64,000 bases of DNA from Methylibium sp. NZG (GTDB lineage: Bacteria; Pseudomonadota; Gammaproteobacteria; Burkholderiales; Burkholderiaceae_C), in NCBI GenBank assembly GCA_001263235.1, contig LGRD01000002.1, forward strand, positions 248,001 through 312,000. Reading direction: 5' to 3'. Below, in pieces: positions 54,359 to 63,878 of this stretch; the first letter of the stretch is position 1; each line of letters starts with the position of its first letter. A model generated the notes under the pieces. The model worked only from the letters and a program-made list of their open reading frames with translations, ran no database searches and was not told the DNA's origin. A program made the position numbers and the translations under genes.

Positions 54359-54391
54359 TCGGCGACCCTGTCGGCGACCCTGTCGGCGGCC
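54359..54391. repeat. 12-bp tandem repeat after arfB
   Basis: TCGGCGACCCTG occurs twice (54359-54370, 54371-54382), then a partial third copy to 54391, in the gap between the convergent arfB and amidotransferase-like genes. Confidence 0.85.
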
Positions 54392-54394
54392 GAG

Positions 54395-55948
54395 TCAGCG
54401 ATTCACCTCGTTGAACGCTGCGATCACCGAGCCGAGTTTCTTCAACCGCTTGTGGGCGTCGGTGACGAAGTGCTTCACGGCGACCGACGCGGCGTCCTTG
54501 GCGACCCCGTCGAAGGCCTTTTCGCCCGACACATCGGCCATCGCACGGAACTCGTTGAAGCGTTCCGCCGTGCCCAGCGCCAGTGCGCCCAAGGCCGCGA
54601 CGCCCGCTTCGCGCGCGGAGATACCGACCACCTCGCCCTTGAGGCTGTCGAGCTGCCGGCGCACTTCGGGCGACGTGTCTTCTTCCAGCAGGTCGTGGAT
54701 CAGCGCGTTCACGTCGGCATCGGTCATGCGGGTGAGCATCGACTGCTCAACGAGCCGGCCGACTTCCAACAGCCGCGGCCCGTTCCATTGCGGGCGCGGA
54801 ATCGGCACCAACTCCTCGAACAGCGGAAAGCGCACCAGCTCGCGCACGATCAGCGGGAAGCGCAGGCACATGCGAACGTGCTTGGGCATCAGCCAGGTGG
54901 CCAGGTTGGTGTAGTACTGCTTGATGTCGCTCAGGTCGCGCCCGGCGAGTGCGGCCATGCCGGGTTTGATATTGATGTTGACGAAGTGGTGCCAGGTCGC
55001 GTCGGTGACCACGCGGCCGACGTTGGCGGTCTGCCCGTCGTACGCGCAGATCGCGATGAACGAGCGCGGCACGACCGATGCCTTGTTGGGGAAACGGTTG
55101 CCGCTGGACATCGTCAGCGCTACCGCCTCGGGCGGCGTGCGCGCGCCGAGGGCCGTGACCGGCCACTCGTCGGTCACGCCGTCGGCCAGCTTGGTGGTCA
55201 GCACGGCGGGCAGCACGCACTCGCCTTCGTGCGGGTGGTCGGGAAACACCTCGATCGCCCGCAACGCCGCCGGCACCTGCAGCAGCGGGTGCGCCATGTC
55301 CGCCCCGCCGCTGATGGTGCGGAAGTTCACGTGCAGGCGTTGCGGGAAGCGGTCGGACTGGTCGCCGAATTCGTAGGCGTCGTTGCTGGCGGGCAGGTCG
55401 CCACGGCCGGGCAGGTTGGTGGTCAGGCGGTCGGTGCCGCCGGCACTCGGCACGCCGGCCGTCCACAGCCGCATGTTGCGCACGCGCGGGATGTCCTTGC
55501 ACAGGCCGGCGCCGAGATCGGCGTGGTCGCCAGTGCAGAACACGCCACCACCGGCCTGCATGAACTTCGTCATGGCTTCGAGGCCGCCGGCTTCGCTCGT
55601 CAGCAGTGGGCCGCCGGCGCCGCCGGAGCCGAGGATGAAGACCACGTCGTAGCGCGACTTGAGCACGCCGTGCGTCGGATCGGCGAACTTGTAGTTGCTG
55701 AGGTGGTTGGTGGCGGCGTCGAAGGCGATGTCGTTGCCGGGGCCGGTGGCCGGGTTGAACAGCGCGGTGCGCACAATGGGCGTCATGCCGTGAATGGTGC
55801 TGGCGCGCAGCGTGTCCACGAACTCGTTCAGGCCGAAACTGCTGGCGGCGTTGAAGCTCAGGCCGTCGGTGACGACGAGGATCTTCGGCGTGCATTCGCG
55901 GAACCACTTGAGCACGAGGGTGTCGTCGATGGGAAAGGGGAAAGGCAT
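54395..55948 (-). CDS. Hypothetical protein with class I glutamine amidotransferase-like fold
   Basis: Unassigned cytoplasmic protein of 517 residues. The first third resembles amidotransferase-like alpha/beta domains: ILVVTDGLSFNAASS, YDVVFILGSGGAGG, AMTKFMQAGGGVFCTGDHADLG with a Cys at a nucleophile-like place. The middle (WPVTALGARTPPEAVALTM, VGRVVTDATWHHFVNINI) is of a type found in such proteins. The C-terminal 150 residues are helical. There is no signal peptide. The reaction is unknown, and the catalytic Cys is only a suggestion from the motif. The gene is divergent from radA, with 186 bases between them. Confidence 0.55.
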   Translation of the reverse strand: MPFPFPIDDTLVLKWFRECTPKILVVTDGLSFNAASSFGLNEFVDTLRASTIHGMTPIVRTALFNPATGPGNDIAFDAATNHLSNYKFADPTHGVLKSRYDVVFILGSGGAGGPLLTSEAGGLEAMTKFMQAGGGVFCTGDHADLGAGLCKDIPRVRNMRLWTAGVPSAGGTDRLTTNLPGRGDLPASNDAYEFGDQSDRFPQRLHVNFRTISGGADMAHPLLQVPAALRAIEVFPDHPHEGECVLPAVLTTKLADGVTDEWPVTALGARTPPEAVALTMSSGNRFPNKASVVPRSFIAICAYDGQTANVGRVVTDATWHHFVNINIKPGMAALAGRDLSDIKQYYTNLATWLMPKHVRMCLRFPLIVRELVRFPLFEELVPIPRPQWNGPRLLEVGRLVEQSMLTRMTDADVNALIHDLLEEDTSPEVRRQLDSLKGEVVGISAREAGVAALGALALGTAERFNEFRAMADVSGEKAFDGVAKDAASVAVKHFVTDAHKRLKKLGSVIAAFNEVNR

Positions 55949-56134
55949 GGTGTTCCTCCGTGGGGTCGGTGCCGGCCATGAAGCGCAGCCGACGAAGCGC
56001 TGGGCCGAAGGCTAGGCACCCGGGTTCGCGCACGCATCCTCACGAGTGAGAGGGCCAGCGCCGGCGGTTCCTTCATCGGTAGGACGAATCTGCGATGCGC
56101 AGGCGCGTGTGAGGGAGCCATCACAATCGCCGCC

Positions 56135-57490
56135 ATGGCCAAAGAGAAGTCGATCTACACCTGCAGCGAATGCGGCGGCAGCAACCCCAAGTGGCTGGGC
56201 AAATGCCCGCACTGCGGGGCCTGGAACACGCTGGTCGAGTCGGTGGCCGAGGGCGTCTCGAAGCACCGCTTCCAGCCGCTGGCCAAGACGCTGCCGGTGC
56301 TCACGCTGTCGGAGATCGAGGCCAGCGACGTGGACCGCCAGCCCACCGGCATCGACGAACTCGACCGTGTGCTCGGCGGCGGGATCGTGGCCGGTGGCGT
56401 GGTGCTGATCGGCGGCGACCCGGGCATCGGCAAGAGCACGCTGCTGCTGCAGGCGCTCGATGAACTCTCGCAGCGCATGAAGGCGCTGTACGTGACCGGC
56501 GAAGAAAGCGGCGCGCAGGTCGCGCTGCGCTCACGCCGGCTCGGGCTCGATGGCTCGAAGGTGCGCGTGCTGGCCGAGATCCAGCTCGAACGCATCCTCG
56601 CGACGATCGACGCCGAACAACCCGCGGTGTGCGTGATCGACTCGATCCAGACGGTCTACAGCGAGCAGCTCACCTCCGCCCCCGGTTCGGTGGCGCAGGT
56701 GCGCGAGTGCGCCGCGCAGCTCACGCGCACCGCCAAGAGCAGCGGCACCAGCATCGTGCTGGTGGGCCACGTGACGAAGGAAGGCGCGCTCGCTGGCCCG
56801 CGCGTGCTGGAGCACATCGTCGACACGGTGCTGTACTTCGAGGGCGACACGCACAGCAGCTTTCGGCTCGTGCGGGCGATCAAGAACCGCTTCGGTGCGG
56901 TGAATGAGATCGGCGTCTTTGCGATGACCGAGAAGGGCCTGAAGGGCGTGGCCAACCCGAGCGCGATCTTCTTGTCCACGCATGGCGACCCGGTGCCGGG
57001 CTCGTGCGTTCTGGTCACGCTCGAAGGCACGCGGCCGCTGCTCGTCGAGATTCAGGCGTTGGTCGATTCGGGCGGCCCGAGCCCGCGGCGCCTGAGCGTG
57101 GGCATCGACCGCGACCGGCTCGCGATGATGCTGGCCGTGCTGCACCGCCACGCCGGCATCGCCGCGTTCGACCAGGACGTGTTCGTCAACGCCGTCGGCG
57201 GGGTGCGCATCAGCGAGCCGGCGGCCGACCTGGCGGTGATGCTCGCCATTCAAGGCAGCCTGCGCGGGCGGCCGCTGCCGCGCGGCTTCTTCGCCTTCGG
57301 CGAGGTCGGCCTGGCCGGCGAGGTGCGCCCCGCGCCGCGCGGGCAGGAGCGGCTGAAGGAGGCCGCCAAGCTCGGCTTCAGCATCGCGCTGGTGCCCAAG
57401 GCGAACGCGCCGCGCAGGCCGATCGAAGGGCTGACAATCCACGCGGTGGACCGCATCGAGGAAGCCGTTTCGCTGGCGCGCGGCTTGTAA
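56135..57490 (+). CDS. radA: DNA repair protein RadA
   Basis: ATPase/helicase for recombination intermediates, 451 residues. The C4 zinc finger is CSECGGSNPKWLGKCPHC, Walker A is GGDPGIGKSTLL, Walker B lies in VCVIDSIQTV, and the RadA-specific KNRFG motif is in RAIKNRFGAVNEIGVF. The C-terminal Lon-like domain begins near GTRPLLVEIQALV. Length and motif order are standard. Confidence 0.98.
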   Translation: MAKEKSIYTCSECGGSNPKWLGKCPHCGAWNTLVESVAEGVSKHRFQPLAKTLPVLTLSEIEASDVDRQPTGIDELDRVLGGGIVAGGVVLIGGDPGIGKSTLLLQALDELSQRMKALYVTGEESGAQVALRSRRLGLDGSKVRVLAEIQLERILATIDAEQPAVCVIDSIQTVYSEQLTSAPGSVAQVRECAAQLTRTAKSSGTSIVLVGHVTKEGALAGPRVLEHIVDTVLYFEGDTHSSFRLVRAIKNRFGAVNEIGVFAMTEKGLKGVANPSAIFLSTHGDPVPGSCVLVTLEGTRPLLVEIQALVDSGGPSPRRLSVGIDRDRLAMMLAVLHRHAGIAAFDQDVFVNAVGGVRISEPAADLAVMLAIQGSLRGRPLPRGFFAFGEVGLAGEVRPAPRGQERLKEAAKLGFSIALVPKANAPRRPIEGLTIHAVDRIEEAVSLARGL

Positions 57491-57635
57491 GACCTGCGGT
57501 GAAACGTGAACGAAACGTGTACTGGGGATTGACGGCACCGGGGTGCCTTGCGGTCCACTTCAGGCCGCAGTCTGCGTGTGCACATGGTGGCAACCGCGCC
57601 GTCTCTTGCCGATTCTCAAACTCAGCCCTTCGCTC

Positions 57636-58034
57636 ATGAATCCTGTTCTCGGTTGGACCCTCGCACTGATGGCGCTGGCCGCTGGCTGGCTCGGCTACGG
57701 CTGGCCCGGCGTGGCGATGGCGGTCACGGTGATTGCCTTCTGGCTCATCCTGCAATTCAATCGCGCGGTGCGCGTGATGAGGAACGCGAACGACACCCCA
57801 GTGGGCCACGTGGTGAGCGTGGTGATGCTCAATTCAAAGCTCAAGGTCGGCATGCCGATGCTGCAGGTGGTCGGCATGACGCGCAGCCTGGGCAAGAAGG
57901 TGGCCGGCCGCGCCGAGACCTACCTCTGGACCGACGCCGGGGGCCTGGAGTTGGTGGTGACCTTCGACAACGGGCGTTGCAAGCGCTGGCAGTTGAACCG
58001 GCCGGAGCAGATGGAGGTCCGCGAAGCGGCTTGA
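57636..58034 (+). CDS. Small two-helix membrane protein, conserved hypothetical
   Basis: Protein of 132 residues with two N-terminal membrane helices (LALMALAAGWLGYGWPG and VAMAVTVIAFWLILQFNRAV) and a soluble part with the repeated theme VVSVVMLNSKLKVGMPMLQVVG, WTDAGGLELVVTFDNGRCKRWQLN. It looks conserved in Burkholderiales, but no function is known to me. It follows radA by 145 bases. Confidence 0.65.
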   Translation: MNPVLGWTLALMALAAGWLGYGWPGVAMAVTVIAFWLILQFNRAVRVMRNANDTPVGHVVSVVMLNSKLKVGMPMLQVVGMTRSLGKKVAGRAETYLWTDAGGLELVVTFDNGRCKRWQLNRPEQMEVREAA

Positions 58035-58124
58035 TCGGCGGCGCAAAGTGCGCTCGGGTGCAAGGCGTGGCGACAGCGGTCGCCGACTAGAATTGCGCCT
58101 CGATTCAACCCCCGGAGACTCGCC

Positions 58125-59048
58125 ATGTCCATGGCCGACCGCGACGGCAAGATCTGGATGGACGGCACGCTGGTGGACTGGCGCGACGCCAAGATCCACG
58201 TGCTGAGCCACACGCTGCATTACGGCTGCGGCGCATTCGAAGGCGTGCGCGCCTACAACACGGCCCAGGGAACGGCGATCTTCCGGTTGCGCGAGCACAC
58301 CGAGCGGCTCTTCAACAGCGCGAAGATTTTGCGCATGAAGCTGCCGTACACGATCGAGCAGGTGATGGAAGCGCAGCGCGAGGTGGTGCGCGTGAACAAG
58401 CTCGAGAGCTGCTACCTGCGCCCGCTCACCTGGATCGGCTCCGAGAAGCTGGGCGTCAGCCCCAAGGGCAACACCATCCACCTGATGGTCGCGGCCTGGC
58501 CTTGGGGCGCCTACCTGGGCGAAGAAGGTTTGAAGCGCGGCATCCGCGTGAAGATCAGCAGCTACACGCGCCACCACGTCAACATCACGATGACGCAGGC
58601 CAAGGCGGTGAGCAACTACACCAACTCGATCCTGGCCAACATGGAGGCCACCGACGACGGCTACGACGAGGCGATGCTGCTCGACGCGAACGGCTTCGTC
58701 AGCGAAGGCGCGGGCGAGAACCTGTTCGTCATCAAGAACGGTGTGGTCTACACGCCCGACCTGAGCGCCGGTGCGCTCAACGGCATCACGCGCAACACGG
58801 TATTTTCGATCTGCGCCGATTTGGGGCTGAAGGTGGTCGAGAAGCGCATCACGCGCGACGAGGTCTACATCTGCGACGAGGCCTTCTTCACCGGCACCGC
58901 GGCCGAGGTGACGCCGATCCGCGAGCTCGACCGCATCGAGCTGGGCTCCGGCTCGCGTGGGCCGCTGACCGAGAAGATCCAGAGTGCGTTCTTCGACATC
59001 GTGAACGGCCGCAACCCGAAGTACGCCGAGTGGCTGACGAAGGTGTGA
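58125..59048 (+). CDS. ilvE: Branched-chain amino acid aminotransferase (IlvE)
   Basis: Class IV PLP transaminase for the last step in Val/Leu/Ile synthesis, 307 residues. It begins MSMADRDGKIWMDGTLVDW. Motifs are LHYGCGAFEGVRAY, KISSYTRHHVNITMTQAKAVSNYTNSI (with the PLP Lys in the AKAVSNY segment), DEAMLLDANGFVSEGAGENLF, and TGTAAEVTPIREL. GGAGAC lies upstream. With ilvA at 5.6 kb this is the second branched-chain biosynthetic gene in the window. Confidence 0.97.
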   Translation: MSMADRDGKIWMDGTLVDWRDAKIHVLSHTLHYGCGAFEGVRAYNTAQGTAIFRLREHTERLFNSAKILRMKLPYTIEQVMEAQREVVRVNKLESCYLRPLTWIGSEKLGVSPKGNTIHLMVAAWPWGAYLGEEGLKRGIRVKISSYTRHHVNITMTQAKAVSNYTNSILANMEATDDGYDEAMLLDANGFVSEGAGENLFVIKNGVVYTPDLSAGALNGITRNTVFSICADLGLKVVEKRITRDEVYICDEAFFTGTAAEVTPIRELDRIELGSGSRGPLTEKIQSAFFDIVNGRNPKYAEWLTKV

Positions 59049-59062
59049 CGGGACCACGCACC

Positions 59063-59266
59063 ATGAGCGCACCCAAAGCAGTCGTCGAAGTCACCGCCCA
59101 GGACGTACAGGGCCCTGGCGTGGTGTTCTGCCCCAACCCGAAGATGACGCTTTGGAGCACCCACCCCAAGGTGTTCATCGACGTGGGCACCACCGGCGAA
59201 GGCAAGTGCCCGTACTGCGGCACGGTGTACCGGCTGAAGGCGGGCGAGGTGCTGGGTTCGCACTGA
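59063..59266 (+). CDS. Zinc-finger domain protein (CHCC type)
   Basis: Small zinc protein of 67 residues related to the NDUFS6/CHCC domain. The zinc ligands are Cys in VVFCPNP, His in LWSTHPKVFID and the pair in KCPYCGTVYRL. Such bacterial proteins are common near ilvE and waaF. It follows ilvE by 14 bases and is likely in the same operon. Confidence 0.9.
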   Translation: MSAPKAVVEVTAQDVQGPGVVFCPNPKMTLWSTHPKVFIDVGTTGEGKCPYCGTVYRLKAGEVLGSH

Positions 59267-59384
59267 GCCCTCGCGGGCCCGCTGATCTTGCTCGCGCACC
59301 GATGACTGTCGCCCTCAGCGCCATCAGCGCCCCCCAGGCCGCTCCAGTGGCGAACACCGGGCCGCGCAGCGCGAAGGTACTTCA

Positions 59385-60485
59385 GTGACCAACTCACTCG
59401 TCGTCGCCCCGCAATGGATCGGCGACGCGGTGATGACCGAGCCACTGCTCGCCCTGCTCGCCAGCCGCGGCGAGCGTTTGAGCGTGGCCGCGCTGCCGTG
59501 GGTCGCGCCGGTGTACCGCGCGATGCCGCAGGTGGCCGACGTGATCGAACTGCCGTTCGCGCACGGCCGGCTCGACTGGCATGAGCGCAGGCGGATCGCG
59601 CGCGATCTGCGTGGCCGCTTCGATGCAGCGTACGTGCTGCCCAATTCGATCAAGGCAGCGCTGATCCCGTGGCTGGCGCGCATTCCGCGGCGCGTGGGGT
59701 ACCACGGCGAAGGCCGCTGGGGGCTGTTGAACCAGCGCCTGCCTAACCCGCCGGGCCGGCCGCCGATGGTGGCGTTCTACAGCGCTTTGGCAAGCTCGCC
59801 AGCCGGGGCAAACGACGCGAGTCGCGGCGGCTCACCGTCGGATGCCCCGCACCAAACAGCATCCGACAAAGCACCCGTTGCAGCGGCACGCCTGCACCCC
59901 CGCTTGAGCTTCGATGCGCCGACCCTGCGGGCCGCCACCACCGCGGCCGGTGTGCAAGCCGGTACCTACTGGGTCTTTGCTCCCGGCGCCGAATACGGCC
60001 CGGCCAAGTGCTGGCCTGCCGACCACTATGCCGCGCTGGCGCGCAGCCTGCACGCACGACACGGCCAGCCGGTGCTGCTGCTCGGCTCGGGCAAGGAGGC
60101 TGCACTGTGCGAGCAAATCGCGCAAGCCGCGCCCGGCGCGTGCACCGTGCTGGCCGGCCGGACGACGCTGATCGACGCGATGGCGCTGATCGCAGCCGCC
60201 CGCGGCGTGGTCAGCAACGACTCAGGCCTGATGCATGTGGCGGCTGCGTTCGGCGTGCCGCAGGCCGCCGTGTTCGGCTCCACCAGCCCCGAGCACACGC
60301 CGCCGCTGAACCCGCGCGCGCAGGTCCTGTGGCTCAAGCACGAGCTGGCGCTGGACTGCTCGCCCTGCTTCGAACGCACCTGCCGATTCGGCCACACGCG
60401 CTGCCTGACCGAGGTGATGCCGCAGCGTGTGGAGCAGGCGCTGGACAAGGCGTTGGATGCCGTACCGGAGGCGGCGCTGAGCTGA
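59385..60485 (+). CDS. waaF: Lipopolysaccharide heptosyltransferase II (WaaF)
   Basis: GT9 glycosyltransferase adding the second heptose of the LPS inner core, 366 residues. Motifs include LVVAPQWIGDAVMTEPLL, RVGYHGEGRWGLLNQRL, FAPGAEYGPAKCWPADHYAAL, SNDSGLMHVAAAFG and VFGSTSPEHTPPL. The start is GTG 59385. A stretch of about 35 residues (PAGANDASRGGSPSDAPHQ...) between the two domains looks like an extra insertion. It follows the zinc-finger gene by 118 bases. Confidence 0.94.
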   Translation: MTNSLVVAPQWIGDAVMTEPLLALLASRGERLSVAALPWVAPVYRAMPQVADVIELPFAHGRLDWHERRRIARDLRGRFDAAYVLPNSIKAALIPWLARIPRRVGYHGEGRWGLLNQRLPNPPGRPPMVAFYSALASSPAGANDASRGGSPSDAPHQTASDKAPVAAARLHPRLSFDAPTLRAATTAAGVQAGTYWVFAPGAEYGPAKCWPADHYAALARSLHARHGQPVLLLGSGKEAALCEQIAQAAPGACTVLAGRTTLIDAMALIAAARGVVSNDSGLMHVAAAFGVPQAAVFGSTSPEHTPPLNPRAQVLWLKHELALDCSPCFERTCRFGHTRCLTEVMPQRVEQALDKALDAVPEAALS

Positions 60486-60518
60486 TCTGGGCCCGGTCGA
60501 ACGCTGCCCCGTCAGCGC

Positions 60519-61535
60519 TCAGGGCACCTTGACGGGGTCCGACGGAACAGGGGCTGCAGCGACCACTGGCGCCGACGCGCTGCGACGCGGCGTGGCGCAA
60601 CCGGCGGCGAGCAACCACGGGTCTTCGTCCCGCCCGCCGAAGGCGCGCACGAGGAAGTCGACGAACGCGCGTGTGCGCGCCGGCACATGCTTGCGCGTGG
60701 GCATGGCCGCATAAACCGATGCGGTGAGCAAGTGCCACTCGGGCAGCAGCCGCTCCAGCGCGTTCTCCAGCAAGGCGTCTTCGACCACAAAGGACGGCAG
60801 GCCCGCCACACCCAGGCCGTGCAGCGCGGCGGCGTACATCGTGTCGATGTGCACGGTGCTCAGCACGGCGCGCCGCGGCGGCAGCGTGACCACTTCGCCC
60901 GGCGGGCCGCCGTCGGTGAGCGGGGCGCGGTACAGCGTGATCTCGCGGATGAAGGGCGGCAGCATCGCCTCGTGCTCCGGCATCTCGCTGGGGTGGGTCG
61001 GGCGGCCGCGCTGGTCGAGGTAGGCGGGCGAGGCGCACATGATCACCTCCGAGCGCGCCAGCAGGCGGGCGACGAAGTCGCCGTCCGCCAGCGGCCTGCC
61101 CACCTGCAGGATGCTCACGTCGAAGTTCTCGTCCACCGACTCCACCGGCCCGGGCACCGACAGCTCAAGGGTCACGCGCGGGTACTGGGCGCGGAACCTG
61201 GGCAGGTGCTTGGCGAGCTGATGCACGGCAAACGCCGGCGGCGCCAGCACGCGCAGGTGCCCGCGCGGCTCGGACGTGGCAGCACTCGCCAGCGCCTCCG
61301 CTTCTTCGACCTCGGTGAGGATTTGCTTCACCCGCTCCAGGTAGAGCTCGCCGGTGTCGGTGAGCGCCAGCCGGCGCGTGGTGCGGTTGATGAGCCGGGC
61401 GCCCAGGTGCTCTTCCAGGTCGGCCACCAGGCGCGTCACGACGGCCGGCGACAGGTTCAACCCGCGCGCCGCAGCGGCAAAACTGCCCTGCTCGACCACC
61501 CTTGCAAACACCCGCATCGAATGCAGCCGGTCCAT
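60519..61535 (-). CDS. LysR family transcriptional regulator
   Basis: LysR-type regulator of 338 residues. The winged helix is MDRLHSMRVFARVVEQGSFAAAARGLNLSPAVVTRLVADLE, followed by the two-subdomain ligand-binding region (HLRVLAPPAFAVHQLAKHLPRF; FDVSILQVGRPL). The C-terminus has an Ala/Pro/Val-rich extension of about 25 residues. It belongs to the CrgA-like group by its start. It is divergent from the DUF4148 gene, its most likely target. Confidence 0.95.
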   Translation of the reverse strand: MDRLHSMRVFARVVEQGSFAAAARGLNLSPAVVTRLVADLEEHLGARLINRTTRRLALTDTGELYLERVKQILTEVEEAEALASAATSEPRGHLRVLAPPAFAVHQLAKHLPRFRAQYPRVTLELSVPGPVESVDENFDVSILQVGRPLADGDFVARLLARSEVIMCASPAYLDQRGRPTHPSEMPEHEAMLPPFIREITLYRAPLTDGGPPGEVVTLPPRRAVLSTVHIDTMYAAALHGLGVAGLPSFVVEDALLENALERLLPEWHLLTASVYAAMPTRKHVPARTRAFVDFLVRAFGGRDEDPWLLAAGCATPRRSASAPVVAAAPVPSDPVKVP

Positions 61536-61753
61536 TTCAAGCCCCTCATTGTTTCTATTTCGACAACACGCAATTGAAGTCTAGGCCATTTATTGATGCT
61601 TCTGCAATGTCTACAGTTCACCCCATCGATGAGCCACATGCCAACACAGCAGCGACTCAACCGAGGGGACGAGACGGCAGATCACAACCCCATCGATCGG
61701 CCGCCCTGCCCGGAACCGTCAACCCGACTGTCATTCACGCAAAGGAAATCATC

Positions 61754-62047
61754 ATGAACAGCAAGCTCCTCTACTCCGCCACCATCGCCATCGCCCTGCT
61801 GGGCAGCGGCGCCGCCATGGCTTCGGAAGCCACCCAGTTCGACATCCCGGCCGGCACCGCGACCCGTGCCGAAGTGAAGGCCGAGTTGGCCCGCGCCCAA
61901 GCCGCTGGCGAGTTGAACCAGGCGTCCGCGCTGTACGGCTACGTCCAGCCGCCGGTGGCCAGCGTGCGCACGCGGGCCGAGGTTCGCGCAGAAGCGGTTC
62001 AGGCCGCGCGCGACCACAGCCTCAACATGCTGTACGTCGGCGCCTGA
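61754..62047 (+). CDS. DUF4148 domain secreted protein
   Basis: Small exported protein of 97 residues, typical of Burkholderiales. The signal peptide ends GAAMA, then SEATQFDIPAGTATRAEVKAELARAQAAGELNQ with the repeat TRAEVRAEAVQAARD. The function of DUF4148 is unknown. AAAGGAAA precedes ATG 61754, and an intrinsic terminator follows the stop. LysR is divergent from it. Confidence 0.9.
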   Translation: MNSKLLYSATIAIALLGSGAAMASEATQFDIPAGTATRAEVKAELARAQAAGELNQASALYGYVQPPVASVRTRAEVRAEAVQAARDHSLNMLYVGA

Positions 62048-62070
62048 TCGGCGCTCGCGTTCCGCGATCC

Positions 62071-62100
62071 AACAAGCCGCCTCCGGGCGGCTTTTTGTTG
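62071..62100 (+). terminator. Intrinsic terminator after the DUF4148 gene
   Basis: Stem AAGCCGCC (62074-62081) with GGCGGCTT (62086-62093), loop TCCG, then a T tract to 62096. The flanks AACAA and TTGTT can extend the stem. It is 27 bases past the stop codon. Confidence 0.9.
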
Positions 62101-62143
62101 CGCGCCTTTGTGAATGCGACCTTGCCGCGACAATCGCGGGCCC

Positions 62144-63826
62144 ATGTTGCGAATCACCGAACTGCGCCTGCCGCTGAACCACGCCGAGCCCGCGTTGCGC
62201 GCCGCGGTGGTGGCGCGCTTGAGCATCGCGGAAGAGGCGCTGACCGCCTTCACGGTGTTCAAGCGCAGCTTTGACGCGCGCAAGAAGTCGGCTGTGGTGC
62301 TGATCTACACCGTCGATTGCGAGGTGCACGACGAAGCCGCGGTGTTGGCGCGTTTGAGCGCCGACCCGCACGTCAAGCCGTCGCCCGACACGCGCTACCG
62401 CCCGGTCGGCCACGCGCCGGCCGGTTACTCGACGGAAGGCGCCGCGAGTGACCGGCCGCGCCCGGTCGTCGTCGGCTTCGGCCCGTGCGGCCTGTTCGCC
62501 GCGCTGGTGCTGGCGCAGATGGGCTTGCGGCCGATCGTGCTGGAGCGCGGCCGGCCGGTGCGCGAGCGCACGCAAGACACCTGGGGCTTGTGGCGGCGCG
62601 GCGTGCTCGACCCGGAGTCGAACGTGCAGTTCGGCGAGGGCGGCGCCGGCACGTTCTCGGACGGCAAGCTGTGGAGCCAGATCAGCGACCCGCGCCACCT
62701 CACGCGCAAGGTGCTCGAAGAATTCGTCAAGGCCGGCGCGCCGGAGGAAATCCTGTTCGTCGGCAAGCCGCACATCGGCACCTTCCGGCTCGTCGGCGTG
62801 GTCGAGAAGATGCGCGCGGAGTTGCTGGCGCTGGGGGCGGACGTGCGCTTCGGTGCGCGTGTGAGCGATGTGCTGATCGAATCCGGCCAGGATCGTGGCC
62901 AGATCCGCGGCTTGCAACTCGCCAGCGGCGAACAATTGCGCGCCGACCACGTGGTGCTGGCGCTCGGCCACAGCGCGCGCGACACGTTTGCGATGCTGCA
63001 CGCGCGTGGCGTGTTCATGGAGGCCAAGCCGTTCTCGGTCGGTTTTCGCATCGAGCACCCGCAGTCGCTGATCGACAGCGCGCGCTTCGGCCCGAGTGCG
63101 GGCCACCCGATCCTCGGCGCGGCCGACTACAAGCTGGTGCACCACGCTGGCAATGGGTTGGCGCGCGGCCGCTCGGTCTACAGCTTTTGCATGTGCCCGG
63201 GCGGCACGGTGGTGGCGGCCACGTCGGAGCCCGAGCGGGTGGTGACGAACGGCATGAGCCAGTACTCACGCAACGAACGCAATGCGAACGCGGGCATCGT
63301 GGTCGGCATCCTGCCTCAGGACTATCGGCAAGACAGCGGCTCCACCGGGCCGGTGAACCCGCTCGATGGCCTCGCGTTCCAGCGCCACTGGGAGTCGCGC
63401 GCGTTCGAGTTGGGCGGTGGCGGATACCACGCGCCGGGGCAGCTCGTGGGCGACTTCATCCGAGGTCAGCGCTCAAGCGAGTTCGGCGCCGTGCTGCCGT
63501 CGTACAAGCCCGGCGTGCGCCTGGGCGACCTGGCCACGAGCCTGCCCGCGTACGCGATCGCTGCCATCCGCGAGGCGCTGCCGGCCTTCGAGCGCCAGAT
63601 CAAGGGCTTCTCCATGCCGGACGCGGTGCTCACAGGTGTGGAGACTCGCACCTCGTCGCCCTTGCGCATCACGCGCGGCAAAGACCACCAGAGCCTGAAC
63701 GTACGCGGGTTGTACCCGGCCGGCGAAGGCGCGGGTTATGCCGGCGGCATCATGTCGGCCGGCGTCGACGGGATCGAGGTGGCCGAGGCGGTGGGGCGGT
63801 CGATGCTGGGCCCCCAGGCCGAGTAG
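62144..63826 (+). CDS. FAD-dependent oxidoreductase (NAD(FAD)-utilising dehydrogenase family)
   Basis: Flavoprotein of 560 residues. A short N-terminal domain (MLRITELRLPLNHAEPALRAAVVARL) precedes the FAD-binding Rossmann motif VVVGFGPCGLFAALVLAQMG, then FGEGGAGTFSDGKLW. The C-terminal FAD motif is LYPAGEGAGYAGGIMSAGVDGIEVAEAV. It belongs to the COG2509-like group of uncharacterised dehydrogenases. The substrate is unknown. The start at 62144 fits the family. Confidence 0.9.
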   Translation: MLRITELRLPLNHAEPALRAAVVARLSIAEEALTAFTVFKRSFDARKKSAVVLIYTVDCEVHDEAAVLARLSADPHVKPSPDTRYRPVGHAPAGYSTEGAASDRPRPVVVGFGPCGLFAALVLAQMGLRPIVLERGRPVRERTQDTWGLWRRGVLDPESNVQFGEGGAGTFSDGKLWSQISDPRHLTRKVLEEFVKAGAPEEILFVGKPHIGTFRLVGVVEKMRAELLALGADVRFGARVSDVLIESGQDRGQIRGLQLASGEQLRADHVVLALGHSARDTFAMLHARGVFMEAKPFSVGFRIEHPQSLIDSARFGPSAGHPILGAADYKLVHHAGNGLARGRSVYSFCMCPGGTVVAATSEPERVVTNGMSQYSRNERNANAGIVVGILPQDYRQDSGSTGPVNPLDGLAFQRHWESRAFELGGGGYHAPGQLVGDFIRGQRSSEFGAVLPSYKPGVRLGDLATSLPAYAIAAIREALPAFERQIKGFSMPDAVLTGVETRTSSPLRITRGKDHQSLNVRGLYPAGEGAGYAGGIMSAGVDGIEVAEAVGRSMLGPQAE

Positions 63827-63878
63827 GTGGCCATCAAGCAGCCGCCGCGGATCCAGCTTTGCCGGTCCGCCAGCGGCG

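Noticed and set aside
59302-59388. Short frame of 28 codons ending with a GTGA overlap on the waaF start
   Set aside because: It could be a coupling peptide, but it has no ribosome binding site and no recognisable pattern, so it is not called.
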